36,535 bases of DNA from Pseudomonadota bacterium (lineage in GTDB: Bacteria > Pseudomonadota > Gammaproteobacteria > Burkholderiales > Burkholderiaceae_C): the NCBI GenBank assembly GCA_021805805.1, contig JAJZEB010000021.1, forward strand, positions 1 to 36,535, written 5' to 3'. Below are positions 18,953 to 30,710 of this stretch, piece by piece (positions within the stretch are counted from its first letter, which is position 1; each line of letters opens with the position of its first letter). Position numbers and translations under genes: made by a program. Under the pieces are notes generated by a model. It was not told where the DNA came from. It saw only the letters and a program-made list of their open reading frames with translations, and did not search any database.

Positions 18953-20578
18953 TCAGCGTGACGACAGGCGCTTGACCGCGTGCACGAAGCGATTCAGCGT
19001 CGGCGAGCGCGCGCCGGGCTGCAGCCGGATGTCGAGCAACTGGAAACGGCCTCGCGTGGCGTGCGCGCGCTGCAGCGCGGCATCGAGCTCTTCGCGGCTG
19101 CGTACCAGGTAGCCGTCGCCGCCGAGCGCTGCCGCCAGCGCGGCGAAATCCCAGCGGCCGAGGTCGTTGAAGCGCGATTCGGGCTGGAATGCGCGCAGCA
19201 TTTCCCAACTCGCGTTGTTGTAGACAAGCACGATCGGATCCCAGCCGTAGCGCGCCGCGTTGCCGAGCTCCCAGCCGGTCATCTGGAACGCGCCGTCGCC
19301 CACCAGAATCAGCGCGCGGCGTCCGGTGGCGGCCTGCACGCCCAGCCCGGCCGGAACGCCATAGCCCATCGTCGCGTAATAGCCCGGAGCGATCAGCGCC
19401 GTGGGATCCATGTCCATGGCGCTGAACAGGCAGTCGCCGACATCGCTGGCAATCGGCATCGGGCCGACGCGGCGCAGCAGCCGGTTGACGGCGCAGGCCA
19501 CGTCGGCGGGTTGCACCGGTGCATCGTCGGCCGGCTGCGGCGCACACTCGGCCTGCTGCTGCGGTGCGGTCGCGGGCGCCGCAGCCGACTCCGGAACCCG
19601 CTGCAGCAGCGCGTCGATGAGTTCGCCCAGCGCCACGTCCGGATAGACGTGATGGCCCATGACCACACGCCCGCCCAGGGCCTGGATGGTCGAGCGCAGG
19701 TCGATGGCGCTGGCCGACACCGCGAAATTGGTGTCCGAGACGATCACGCCCAGCAGCAGCAAGCCGTCGGAGCCCTCGACTTCGGCGGCCAGCTGCGCGT
19801 CGCCGGCCAGGCCGAGGTAGGTGCCGCGCAGCGGCAGCTGCTGCTCGGCGAGCAGGCCGCGTCCCATGAAGCTGGTGACCACCGGAATGCCCAGGCGCCG
19901 CGCCAGTTCGGCCACGCGCGACTCGAGTCCATAGCGCCGCACCTCGACGCCGACCATCAGCAACGGCCGCTGCGCAGCGCGCAGCCGCTGCAGCAGCTCT
20001 TCGGCGCACGCCGCCAGCGCCTGCGCATCGGACGGCGCCGGCGGCGCGCTGCCGACTTCGGCGCAGTCGCGCGCGGGCATGTCGCGCGGCACTTCCAGGT
20101 AGACCGGGCGCGCCTCGCGCAGCGCGCAATCGAGCACGCGCGCGATCTGCTCGGGCGCGGTGCGCATGTCGTCGAGCCGCGCCTGATCCGCGGTCAGTTC
20201 GGCCAGCACCCGCCATTGCGAATCCAGCGTCTTGACCTGATGGTGCAGCTGCAGTCCGCTGGCCGCTTCATGCGCGGCCGGAGCGCCCGAGAGCACGACC
20301 AGCGGCACGCGCTCGGCGTACGCGCTGGCCAGCGCGTTGACCAGATTGAACGCGCCGGCGCCATAAGTCACCGCGGCCACGCCGAGGCCGCCGCGCAGCC
20401 TGGCCGCGGCATCGGCTGCGAAGCCGACTGCGGGTTCGTGCGACAGTGTGTACAAGGGCAGCACGCCGGCACGCTCGATCTCGCCGAACAGCGGCAGCGC
20501 AAAATCGCCGGGCACGCCGAACACTTCGGTGGCGCCTCTCGCGGCCAGCGCGTGCAAAAGGCGCTGCGTCAAATTCAT
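18953..20578 (-). CDS. ipdC: Indolepyruvate / phenylpyruvate decarboxylase
   Basis: A 541-residue thiamine-diphosphate enzyme that decarboxylates aromatic 2-keto acids to the aldehydes leading to indole-3-acetate or phenylacetate. It resembles Azospirillum IpdC through most of its length as I remember that protein, e.g. LSHEPAVGFAADAAARL with the cofactor-activating E48, YGAGAFNLVNA, and FMGRGLLAEQQ. The diphosphate-binding motif runs from GDG (427-429) to NN (454-455), followed by ASWEMLRAFQPES. The start at 20578 has GGGAGA upstream; the frame to 20599 adds seven unlikely residues. It precedes the EamA exporter and diverges from a secreted repeat protein. A general 2-keto-acid decarboxylase role is the alternative. 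Confidence 0.9.
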   Translation of the reverse strand: MNLTQRLLHALAARGATEVFGVPGDFALPLFGEIERAGVLPLYTLSHEPAVGFAADAAARLRGGLGVAAVTYGAGAFNLVNALASAYAERVPLVVLSGAPAAHEAASGLQLHHQVKTLDSQWRVLAELTADQARLDDMRTAPEQIARVLDCALREARPVYLEVPRDMPARDCAEVGSAPPAPSDAQALAACAEELLQRLRAAQRPLLMVGVEVRRYGLESRVAELARRLGIPVVTSFMGRGLLAEQQLPLRGTYLGLAGDAQLAAEVEGSDGLLLLGVIVSDTNFAVSASAIDLRSTIQALGGRVVMGHHVYPDVALGELIDALLQRVPESAAAPATAPQQQAECAPQPADDAPVQPADVACAVNRLLRRVGPMPIASDVGDCLFSAMDMDPTALIAPGYYATMGYGVPAGLGVQAATGRRALILVGDGAFQMTGWELGNAARYGWDPIVLVYNNASWEMLRAFQPESRFNDLGRWDFAALAAALGGDGYLVRSREELDAALQRAHATRGRFQLLDIRLQPGARSPTLNRFVHAVKRLSSR

Positions 20579-20792
20579 CGACTTTCTCCCGCCGCGCACA
20601 GTGCTCGGCCGCAGCGCACTTTAGCCGGCTGCACCGCGGCGCCGCTTGATTTGGGTCAGCCGAGGCTCAGGCACAATGCGCTGCTGCCCGCGCTGCTGTC
20701 GATCGGCCTGCTCGCGTGGGCCGTGCGCTGAAGCGCAGCGGCTGGCACAATGGGATTTCGGTGCGTCGGTCGCACCGCCCGAGGAGCAACGG

Positions 20793-21140
20793 ATGAAAAC
20801 CCTGATCGCGATCGTTGCGACTTTTGCGCTGTGCGGCCTTGCCCATGGCGAAACGCTGGATCAGTTCGGCCACACCGTCAAGCGCGATGCGCACCATGTC
20901 GGCTCGACCGCGGTACGCGTCGGCAAGAGCAGCGGCCACGCCGTCGTCCACGCGGCCAAGGTCGTCGGCCACGACGCCGCAAACGTCGGCAGGACGGTCG
21001 GCCACGACGCCGCACACGTCGGCAGGACGGTCGGCCACGATACGGTCCATGCAGCGAAAGTCGTCGGCCACGCTGTCGCCAGCGGCGCCCGCCACGGCTA
21101 CGACGCCACCCGGCACGAAGTGCACAAGCTGACGCAGTAG
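20793..21140 (+). CDS. Small exported His/Val-rich repeat protein
   Basis: A 115-residue protein of unknown function. A typical signal peptide (MKTLIAIVATFALCGLAHG) precedes a mature chain of about 95 residues built from near-repeats of the unit VGHDAANVGRT and shorter relatives such as AAKVVGHA. At DNA level two 33-base copies lie at about 20997-21029 and a near copy just before. The repeats place His, Val and small residues regularly, so an amphipathic helix or a metal-binding surface is possible. It has no cysteines in the mature part. GAGGAG at 20781-20786 sets the start. It diverges from ipdC and faces argG. Confidence 0.85.
   Translation: MKTLIAIVATFALCGLAHGETLDQFGHTVKRDAHHVGSTAVRVGKSSGHAVVHAAKVVGHDAANVGRTVGHDAAHVGRTVGHDTVHAAKVVGHAVASGARHGYDATRHEVHKLTQ
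20964..21062 (+). repeat. 33-base in-frame tandem repeats
   Basis: Around this span the sequence reads as successive 33-base units beginning GTCGGCCACGAC, two of them differing at a single base, with a third, more diverged copy. Each unit encodes 11 residues (VGHDAA[N/H]VGRT). Because the unit is a multiple of three, copy number could vary without breaking the reading frame. Confidence 0.7.
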
Positions 21141-21189
21141 GTTCCGGGCGCGGCGCCGACGCGCAGCGGCAGCCCGCGCCCCTGCCGGC

Positions 21190-24476
<3,287 letters not shown>

Positions 24477-24480
<4 letters not shown>

Positions 24481-25463
24481 TCGCCCAGCGCTGCGCCGGC
24501 CGGTCCGTCATGAACGCGCCCGCGCCTGCATCGCGCAGCGCCAGCTGCGCGATGCAGGCGCTGAGCGGGCAGGCGCTGGTCGAATTCCTGGCCTCGCTGC
24601 TCGTGCTCGCGCCGCTGTTCATGCTGCTGCCGACTCTTGGCCGCTACCTTGACATCGCGTTCGCAACCCAGATCGCAGCGCGCTATGCGGCGTTCAACGT
24701 GATGCGCCACAACGCAAGCGAAACCCCCGTCGGCGCCAAGGCCGGGTGGCAATCCGCCGACGCGCTGCAACGCGAGTTGGGAAACCGCTTCTTCGGGAAA
24801 CCCGGATCGGCGATCCTGGCCTCCGACCTGACCCGTGCCGACAAGCTTCCCGCAGGCGACCCGCTATGGGTCAAGCCCGAAGGCGGGTCGCTGATCCCTG
24901 ATCGCGCCGCTGCGATTCGGGTCGGCTACGGCAAGGCCGACTCGCCCGACCCGGCGGCAGGCGCCGACAAGGCGTCGGACACGCGCCCGTTCGCCGAACT
25001 GCAGCCGTGGATGCCGCGCTGCGTGTACGGACTCGACGCCCGCGGAATCTATACCGTCAACGTTTCGGTGAAGCTGAGCAATCTGCGCCCTTCGCCTCTG
25101 CTGCGCCCTTTTGACGCCATCAACCTTGCGATGCAGCGCCACACCAGCGTGCTGTACGGGTCGTGGAGCGCGCTCGACGACGCGCAGGTGGCGCAGCGCG
25201 TGGCCCGCAACACGATCGTCTATCCGGCCACCATCCTCAAAACCGAGTTCGATGCCGCGAGCTTCGCGCTGCTGGCAATCGATCCACTGAGCTTCGTGTG
25301 GAATCCGTCCGGCTACAAGCAATTGCTCGATGTGGCAAACAGCAATCTGCGCGGCTTCGTGTTCTACCCGGTCCCGATCGAGGAGGCGTCGGTGGGCAAG
25401 CAACCGTCCGCGCCGGGTCGTCGCCAGCACGTCTGCGGCACGCTCGCTCAGCCATCATGGTGA
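24477..25463 (+). CDS. TadE-like pseudopilin/assembly protein
   Basis: About 328 residues from the GTG that overlaps the previous stop by four bases. An ATG at 24510 (317 residues) is an alternative; GGAAAG 9 bases before the GTG and the overlap favour the longer form. Near residue 27 is LSGQALVEFLASLLVLAPLF, a TadE-type prepilin motif with Gly at -1 and Glu at +5 of the candidate cleavage site, followed by one membrane helix. The long remainder has several Trp/Tyr-rich segments and would be periplasmic. TadE-type pseudopilins are minor components needed for Flp assembly, and this one is larger than usual. Its end overlaps the next start by 7 bases. Confidence 0.75.
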
Positions 25464-26167
25464 TCGCACGCCAACTGCTCGCAACGTTCGCGCTGCTGGG
25501 TCTCGCCGCCGTGCCGTGCGTCGCCGGCGCGGCGTGGCCTCGGCTGCAGCTGCCACCGCAGGCGCGCGTCGCGCAGATCGGAGGACCGATGCGCGTCGAT
25601 GGGCTGCCGATGCGGCTGCGCGTGTTCTCCGTTGCGCAGCCCCCCCCGCAGGTCGCGCTGTGGTTTCTTCGCGAACTCCATACCAGCAGCGTCGCACGCG
25701 ACCGCGACGGCGGCCTGCTGCTCGGCGCACCCCGCGGCCACGACTGGGTCACCGTGCAGTTGGCGCGGGCCGGACAGAACCACACCCACGGCATGATCGC
25801 ATGGTGCGACCTGCGCGACGCCGCGCAACGCGTGCGCGCCGTGCGCGCCGCGGTCAAGCGCGCGTGGCGCGAGCTTCCGCCCGATCTCACCGTCCTGCGT
25901 GACGTGAGTTCGGTCGAAAACGGCAATTTCGTGCAGGAACTGATCATGTCCGATGACGATGCCGTGCGCGTCAACCGGGCCGCGATCGAGCGCACGATGC
26001 GGCGTCGGGATTTCCTCCCCGGAAACGCTTCGGTGCGGACACGCGGCGGGCAGATGCTGACCTTCGCTGCGCCGCACCGGCGCGTCGTCGCGGTGCTGGT
26101 GCCGATTCCCGGCGCGCGCACCGGAATCGTGCTCAACATCGTGACGCGGCCTGGAGGCGGACCATGA
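25457..26167 (+). CDS. Exported protein of unknown function in the Tad operon
   Basis: This 236-residue protein is not recognised. It opens with a signal peptide (MVIARQLLATFALLGLAAVP, then CVAGAAW), followed by a soluble chain without further membrane helices. Repeated mention of drivers such as RLRVFSVAQPPPQVALWFL suggests a small alpha/beta fold; the sequence gives no catalytic motif. It overlaps the TadE-like gene by 7 bases and the next small gene by ATGA, so it is translationally coupled inside the pilus operon. An envelope assembly or lipoprotein-like pilotin role is conceivable, but nothing in the sequence proves it. Confidence 0.7.
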   Translation: MVIARQLLATFALLGLAAVPCVAGAAWPRLQLPPQARVAQIGGPMRVDGLPMRLRVFSVAQPPPQVALWFLRELHTSSVARDRDGGLLLGAPRGHDWVTVQLARAGQNHTHGMIAWCDLRDAAQRVRAVRAAVKRAWRELPPDLTVLRDVSSVENGNFVQELIMSDDDAVRVNRAAIERTMRRRDFLPGNASVRTRGGQMLTFAAPHRRVVAVLVPIPGARTGIVLNIVTRPGGGP

Positions 26168-26337
26168 AATCGCGCTGCGCAGCGCAGGCAAGTACCGAGT
26201 TCCTCGTCATCTGCATCGTGCTCGCAGCCATGCTGGGCATGGGGCTGGGACCGCATGGCGGCCTGCTCGGAGCCCTGCTCGAGGCGATGCGCACTGCGTA
26301 CGCACGTTTCAGTTTCGCGCTTTCCATTCCGACTTGA
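26164..26337 (+). CDS. 57-residue minor-pilin-like peptide
   Basis: A very short gene, easy to miss, lying exactly between two operon members: its ATG overlaps the previous stop (ATGA at 26164-26167) and its TGA ends 3 bases before the cpaB ATG. The product starts MKSRCAAQASTEFLVICIVL. QASTEF mirrors QGMTEY of the main pilin and QALVEF of the TadE-like protein, with Glu at the +5 position, followed by one hydrophobic helix and a short tail ending FSFALSIPT. The residue before the candidate cleavage point is Ala in place of the usual Gly. I infer a minor pilin or pseudopilin. Without the leader the mature form would be about 50 residues. Confidence 0.7.
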   Translation: MKSRCAAQASTEFLVICIVLAAMLGMGLGPHGGLLGALLEAMRTAYARFSFALSIPT

Positions 26338-26339
26338 AT

Positions 26340-27614
26340 ATGCCGCCTGCCAAACTGAAGACGCCGAAATTCAAGCTCTCGTCCGCCCAGATCCTGTTCG
26401 CCGCAGCGCTGGGCATCGGACTGCTCGCGGCCTGGGGCGCGTACCACGAGCTGCGCGCGCGCCAGGAGAACCTGGTGCAAAACGCGCTGGGAAGGACAGT
26501 CCAACTGATCGTGGCCCGATCCAACCTGCCCGCCGGGACGCTGCTGGGGCGAAGCAACCTCGCCATGCGCGACATACCGCTGCGGTACGCACCGGGAACA
26601 GGACTTCCGCCGTCGGGCTTCGATGCCATCGAAGGACGCAAGCTCGCCTACCCGGTGCGCTCGGGGGAAGCGGTGACCATTCCGTTGTTGGCGCCGATCG
26701 AAACCCGCAGGCTGTCGACCCTGCTTGAGCCCGGTCACCGGGCGATGACGGTCGCGGTGGGCCAGATCGATTCGCTCGACGGCATGCTCAAACCCGATGA
26801 CCGCATCGACGTGCTGCTCACCATCACCAGCGGCCCGCTGCCAGCCGTCTACACCATCGAGCAGCGGCTTCCGATCCTCGCCACCGGCCAGCAGCTCGGC
26901 AACAAGCCGGATGCACCGCTGGCCGAGAACTACGCCACGGTCACGCTCGACGTGACACCGGCGCAGGCGCATCGGCTGGTCATTGCACGCAGCCTCGGCA
27001 CCCTGACTTTCCTGTTGCGCACCAACTCGGACACCGCCCTTCTTCCGGGTCCACCCGCGGCGATCGCGGCGGTGCTCGACGGACAGCAGCAGGCCGCGTC
27101 GATGCAGCTTCCGGCTCCCGCCGACAACAGCCCGCTTCCGATCAGGATCCCGCGAGGCGGCCAGGTCCAGCCGCCGGAGCCCGCCGTCAGAACACGCACC
27201 GAGCGCACCGAGCGCACGGAGCGATCGGTGTCGCATCGCAACCGAAGCGCGCAGCGCGGCGTGCAGGTGATCTACGGCATCGGCGGAAGCGAAGCGCCGT
27301 CCGCGCCGGCTGCCGCAGCGGTCACTCCGTATGCAGCCGCCATGCAGGCTGCCGGCATGGCACCCGGCGCACCGGCAATGTCCGCATTGGCGATCGCCGA
27401 GGAACAGGCCGCCGCGATCCGCGCCGCGGCGGCACGCGGCGCACCTGCGCCGCAGCGCTACGGCGCAGCTTCCGCAACGTCCGCGCTGCCCGACGCCGTG
27501 CTCACCATGACGCCGACCCGACGATTCCCGGAAGCACCGGCACCGAGCCAACCGGAGCTTCCTCCCGGCTTCGGACTGCCGGCTTCGCCGGCCCCATCAA
27601 CGGCACCCCAGTGA
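26340..27614 (+). CDS. cpaB: CpaB/RcpC pilus assembly protein
   Basis: A 424-residue periplasmic protein with one N-terminal membrane anchor (about residues 18-36, FAAALGIGLLAAWG). Next comes an SAF-type domain (VARSNLPAGTLLGRSNLAMR to GEAVTIPLLAP, about 55-115) and the RcpC/CpaB domain (AVGQIDSLDGMLKPDDRIDV). CpaB proteins support the secretin channel. From about residue 255 onward the chain is low-complexity, rich in Ala, Pro and Arg, including a TERTERTER run. This makes it longer than typical CpaB (about 270-300 residues). A TTG two codons earlier is an alternative start. The stop overlaps a GTG that could start the secretin gene. Confidence 0.88.
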   Translation: MPPAKLKTPKFKLSSAQILFAAALGIGLLAAWGAYHELRARQENLVQNALGRTVQLIVARSNLPAGTLLGRSNLAMRDIPLRYAPGTGLPPSGFDAIEGRKLAYPVRSGEAVTIPLLAPIETRRLSTLLEPGHRAMTVAVGQIDSLDGMLKPDDRIDVLLTITSGPLPAVYTIEQRLPILATGQQLGNKPDAPLAENYATVTLDVTPAQAHRLVIARSLGTLTFLLRTNSDTALLPGPPAAIAAVLDGQQQAASMQLPAPADNSPLPIRIPRGGQVQPPEPAVRTRTERTERTERSVSHRNRSAQRGVQVIYGIGGSEAPSAPAAAAVTPYAAAMQAAGMAPGAPAMSALAIAEEQAAAIRAAAARGAPAPQRYGAASATSALPDAVLTMTPTRRFPEAPAPSQPELPPGFGLPASPAPSTAPQ

Positions 27615-27628
27615 CCGGGAGAAGTTCG

Positions 27629-29083
27629 ATGCTGCAACGATCCTTCATCGCCGCGCTGTGCCTGTGCACCGCGGCCACCTGCCAGGCCGCCGGCCCCGAC
27701 GTCGAGCAGGCAGCGGCAGCGCCGCTCGCACCGGGCGCCTACGACCCCGCACCGCATCGTGCCGAGCGCATGCAGCTGTATGTCGGCGAGTCCCGGTTGC
27801 TGCAAGTTCCCGGACTCACGCGCGTTGCTGTCGGCAATGGCCATGTGCTGCGCGCCGTCTCGCCGCAGCCGGATCAGATCCTGCTTTCGGGGCGCGCGGA
27901 TGGCGAAACCACGGTTGTGCTTTGGCACCGGGGTGCTCCGACGCAGCGGATTCAAGTCAGTGTCATGGCTGCCGAGACCGCGATCGTGGCGCGCGACATC
28001 GCGCAGTACCTGAAGCACATACCACGAGCCCACGCCAGCATCATCGGCAACAAGGTGGTTCTCGACGGCCACGGCCTGTCGGACCGTGATCTGCAGAAGC
28101 TGCGCGTGCTGACGTCGCAGTACAAGGGCAGCGTGGTCGACTTCGCCGACCCGAACGGGTGGGACAAGATGGTTTCGGTCGACGTCAAGATGCTCGACAT
28201 GCCGCGCAACGAGGTGCACGATCTTGGAATCCAGTGGAGCGGAGTCGGCGGCGGCACGATTGCAGGAATCTGGTCTCCGGTGCGCGCTGGGTCGCGCAGC
28301 ACGGAATTCGCCGTCAATGCTCCGCCCAACGCGCCGGTGATCGCCGCCAACGCGCTCAGCAACTCGATGCCGCTACCTGGCGGCGTGAACGTGCTTTCGC
28401 TGCTCGACATGGGCTTGAACGCACAGCTGCGCATGCTCGAGTCCTCGGGCAATGCCACCTTGCTGGCCGAGCCGCAGCTGTCGACCCGCAGCGGCTCGAC
28501 TGCAAGCTTCCTGGTCGGCGGCAAGGTGCCGTACACCTCGTCGAGCGCATTCGGCTCGACGGTCAAGTTCCAGGACTACGGCATCAAGCTCCAAGTGGTT
28601 CCGCGGGTGTCGGCCGGCGATGAGATCGACACCGCGATCAAGGTCGAGGACAGTCAGATCGATGCGTCGATCACGACCGCGTCCGGACCCGCGCTGACCC
28701 AGCGCTCGATGAGCGCCGAGTTCAACGTGCATGCAGGGCAGACCATCGTTCTTTCGGGCCTGTTCACGCGCAACCTGTCGAACAGTACGCAAAGGGTCCC
28801 GGTGCTCGGCAGCCTTCCGCTTCTGGGGGGGCTGTTCCGCTACCACGGAATCAACGATCAACAGGACGAACTCGTGGTGTTCGTCACCCCGACCATCGTC
28901 AATGCGCACAGCCTGATGACCACCCGGCTGGTGCGCAGCGCCAACGCCTACATGCGGCTGAATCTTCCAGGGCCCGGTCCTGTCCTTCCGGTGCCCGGCG
29001 GAAACGGCATCCTGGTCGACGGAGAACTTCACCATGCTGAGACTCGAAATCACCGACGCGCAGGGACAGACGTCCAGCGCTGA
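27629..29083 (+). CDS. cpaC: CpaC/RcpA outer-membrane secretin
   Basis: Forms the outer-membrane pore for the pilus. The 484 residues begin with a signal peptide (MLQRSFIAALCLCTAATCQA), continue with the pilus-secretin N-terminal domain (MQLYVGESRLLQVPGLTRV, about 48-115) and a BON-like segment, and end with the secretin beta-barrel domain. That domain contains ESSGNATLLAEPQLSTRSG, FLVGGKVPY and VPVLGSLPLLGGLFRYHG. The ATG at 27629 is preferred because GGGAGAAG lies 5 bases upstream; a GTG at 27611 overlaps the cpaB stop. The last 50 bases overlap the ATPase gene in another frame, an unusually long overlap. Confidence 0.92.
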   Translation: MLQRSFIAALCLCTAATCQAAGPDVEQAAAAPLAPGAYDPAPHRAERMQLYVGESRLLQVPGLTRVAVGNGHVLRAVSPQPDQILLSGRADGETTVVLWHRGAPTQRIQVSVMAAETAIVARDIAQYLKHIPRAHASIIGNKVVLDGHGLSDRDLQKLRVLTSQYKGSVVDFADPNGWDKMVSVDVKMLDMPRNEVHDLGIQWSGVGGGTIAGIWSPVRAGSRSTEFAVNAPPNAPVIAANALSNSMPLPGGVNVLSLLDMGLNAQLRMLESSGNATLLAEPQLSTRSGSTASFLVGGKVPYTSSSAFGSTVKFQDYGIKLQVVPRVSAGDEIDTAIKVEDSQIDASITTASGPALTQRSMSAEFNVHAGQTIVLSGLFTRNLSNSTQRVPVLGSLPLLGGLFRYHGINDQQDELVVFVTPTIVNAHSLMTTRLVRSANAYMRLNLPGPGPVLPVPGGNGILVDGELHHAETRNHRRAGTDVQR

Positions 29084-30710
29084 GATCCCCGACGGCGGAA
29101 TCATCGGCAGCGCCGCTGCGTGCGAACTGCGCCTGCAGGGCAAGGGTGTCAAGCCCGAGCACGCCTGCGTGCTGCGCAGTCAGGAGCGCTGGATGATCGA
29201 CGCGCTGGCCGGCGGCGTGCAACTGCGCGGCGCACCGCTGCCCAACGGCGGCAGCGTGCTGCGCGCGGGCGACGAAGTGCGCATCGGCGAATTCGTGCTG
29301 CGCGTGCCTGCGACCGCACCGGCGGCGGCGCCCCGCTTGGTGGACGCGGCGCCTGCGGTCGGCACGGCGGCGGCTCCCGAGCGGCCCGAGACGGCGGCGA
29401 ACGAGGGTCTGGGCACCGCGCTGGGCGCAGCGGCCGGATTGCGCAAGACCTTGCACGCCCACCTGATCGAGGAACTCGCGCACCGGCGCGCCGACGTGCA
29501 GAGCATGAGCGACGCCGAACTTCGGCAGCACGCGCGCACCATGCTGCACGAGGTCCTCGGCACCATCGCCCCCGAGCTGCCCGCGGGACTGACCCCGCAG
29601 CTGCTGTGCGAGTCGGTGCTCGACGAAGCGCTGGGGCTGGGCCTGCTCGAGGGCCTGCTGGCCGACGACGGCGTGTCGGAAATCATGGTCAACAGCCACG
29701 ACCGCGTGTACATCGAACGCGCCGGCAAGCTGTCCGAAAGCAAGCTCTCGTTCACCAACGACGCTGCGGTGCTGCGCATCATCGAACGCATCGTCTCGCC
29801 GCTTGGGCGCCGCATCGATGAATCGTCGCCGATGGTCGACGCCAGGCTGCCCGACGGCTCGCGCGTCAACGCCGTGATTCCGCCGCTGGCGATCAACGGT
29901 CCGTGCCTGACGATCCGCAAGTTCGCGCGCAATCGGCTGGGGATCGAAACCCTGGTCTCGCTCGGTGCGATGAGTTCGGACATGGCGAAATTCCTCCAGG
30001 CCTGCGTCGTCGCGCGCAAGAACATCGTCGTTTCCGGCGGAACCGGGTCGGGCAAGACGACGCTTCTCAACGTGCTGTCGAACTTCATTCCGCACGGCGA
30101 ACGCATCGTCACCATCGAGGACTCCGCCGAGCTGCAGTTGGCCCACGACCACCTGGTGCGGCTCGAGTCGCGCCCGCGCAATATCGAGGGCAAGGGCGAG
30201 GTGTCGATCCGCGACCTGCTGCGCAACTCGCTGCGCATGCGCCCCGACCGCATCGTCGTCGGCGAGTGCCGCGGCAACGAAGCGCTGGACATGCTGCAGG
30301 CGATGAACACCGGCCATGAGGGTTCGCTGACGACGCTGCACGCCAACACCCCGCGCGACGCGCTGGCCCGCCTCGAAACCATGATCCTGATCTCCGGAGT
30401 CGACTTGCCGCTGCAGGCGATCCGCGAACAGGTGGCCAGCGGAATCGATCTCGTGATCCAGCAGACCCGCCTGTCCAGCGGCGCGCGCAAGGTCACCAGC
30501 ATCACCGAGGTCACCGGCATGGAGAACGGGCGCATCCAGATGCAGGAGCTGTTCCAGTTCGTCAAGGCCGGCTATGACGCGCAAGTGCAGCAGATCGACG
30601 GCCATTTCCGCGGCTGCGAGCTGATGCCCACGTTCTTCGCCGAGCTGGCCGCGGTCGGATTCGACATTTCTCCTGACCTGTTCGCCGGCGGCGAACCCGG
30701 GCCACGATGA
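29034..30710 (+). CDS. cpaF: CpaF/TadA pilus ATPase with N-terminal FHA-like domain
   Basis: The hexameric motor that powers Flp pilus assembly at the inner membrane. Of 558 residues, the first ~95 resemble a forkhead-associated domain (GGIIGSAAACELRL to LRAGDEVRIGEFVLRV), then a Pro/Ala linker (about 95-130), then the CpaF ATPase. The Walker A is GGTGSGKT at 335-342 (K341); the Walker B-like RPDRIVVGECRG and the LTTLHANTPRD His-box follow. In the FHA part the phosphate-binding Arg after IG is replaced by Ser (S26) and the S-R-x-H loop reads K-P-E-H (40-43), so phosphothreonine binding is doubtful. The start overlaps the secretin gene by 50 bases and the end overlaps tadB by ATGA. Confidence 0.93.
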   Translation: MLRLEITDAQGQTSSAEIPDGGIIGSAAACELRLQGKGVKPEHACVLRSQERWMIDALAGGVQLRGAPLPNGGSVLRAGDEVRIGEFVLRVPATAPAAAPRLVDAAPAVGTAAAPERPETAANEGLGTALGAAAGLRKTLHAHLIEELAHRRADVQSMSDAELRQHARTMLHEVLGTIAPELPAGLTPQLLCESVLDEALGLGLLEGLLADDGVSEIMVNSHDRVYIERAGKLSESKLSFTNDAAVLRIIERIVSPLGRRIDESSPMVDARLPDGSRVNAVIPPLAINGPCLTIRKFARNRLGIETLVSLGAMSSDMAKFLQACVVARKNIVVSGGTGSGKTTLLNVLSNFIPHGERIVTIEDSAELQLAHDHLVRLESRPRNIEGKGEVSIRDLLRNSLRMRPDRIVVGECRGNEALDMLQAMNTGHEGSLTTLHANTPRDALARLETMILISGVDLPLQAIREQVASGIDLVIQQTRLSSGARKVTSITEVTGMENGRIQMQELFQFVKAGYDAQVQQIDGHFRGCELMPTFFAELAAVGFDISPDLFAGGEPGPR

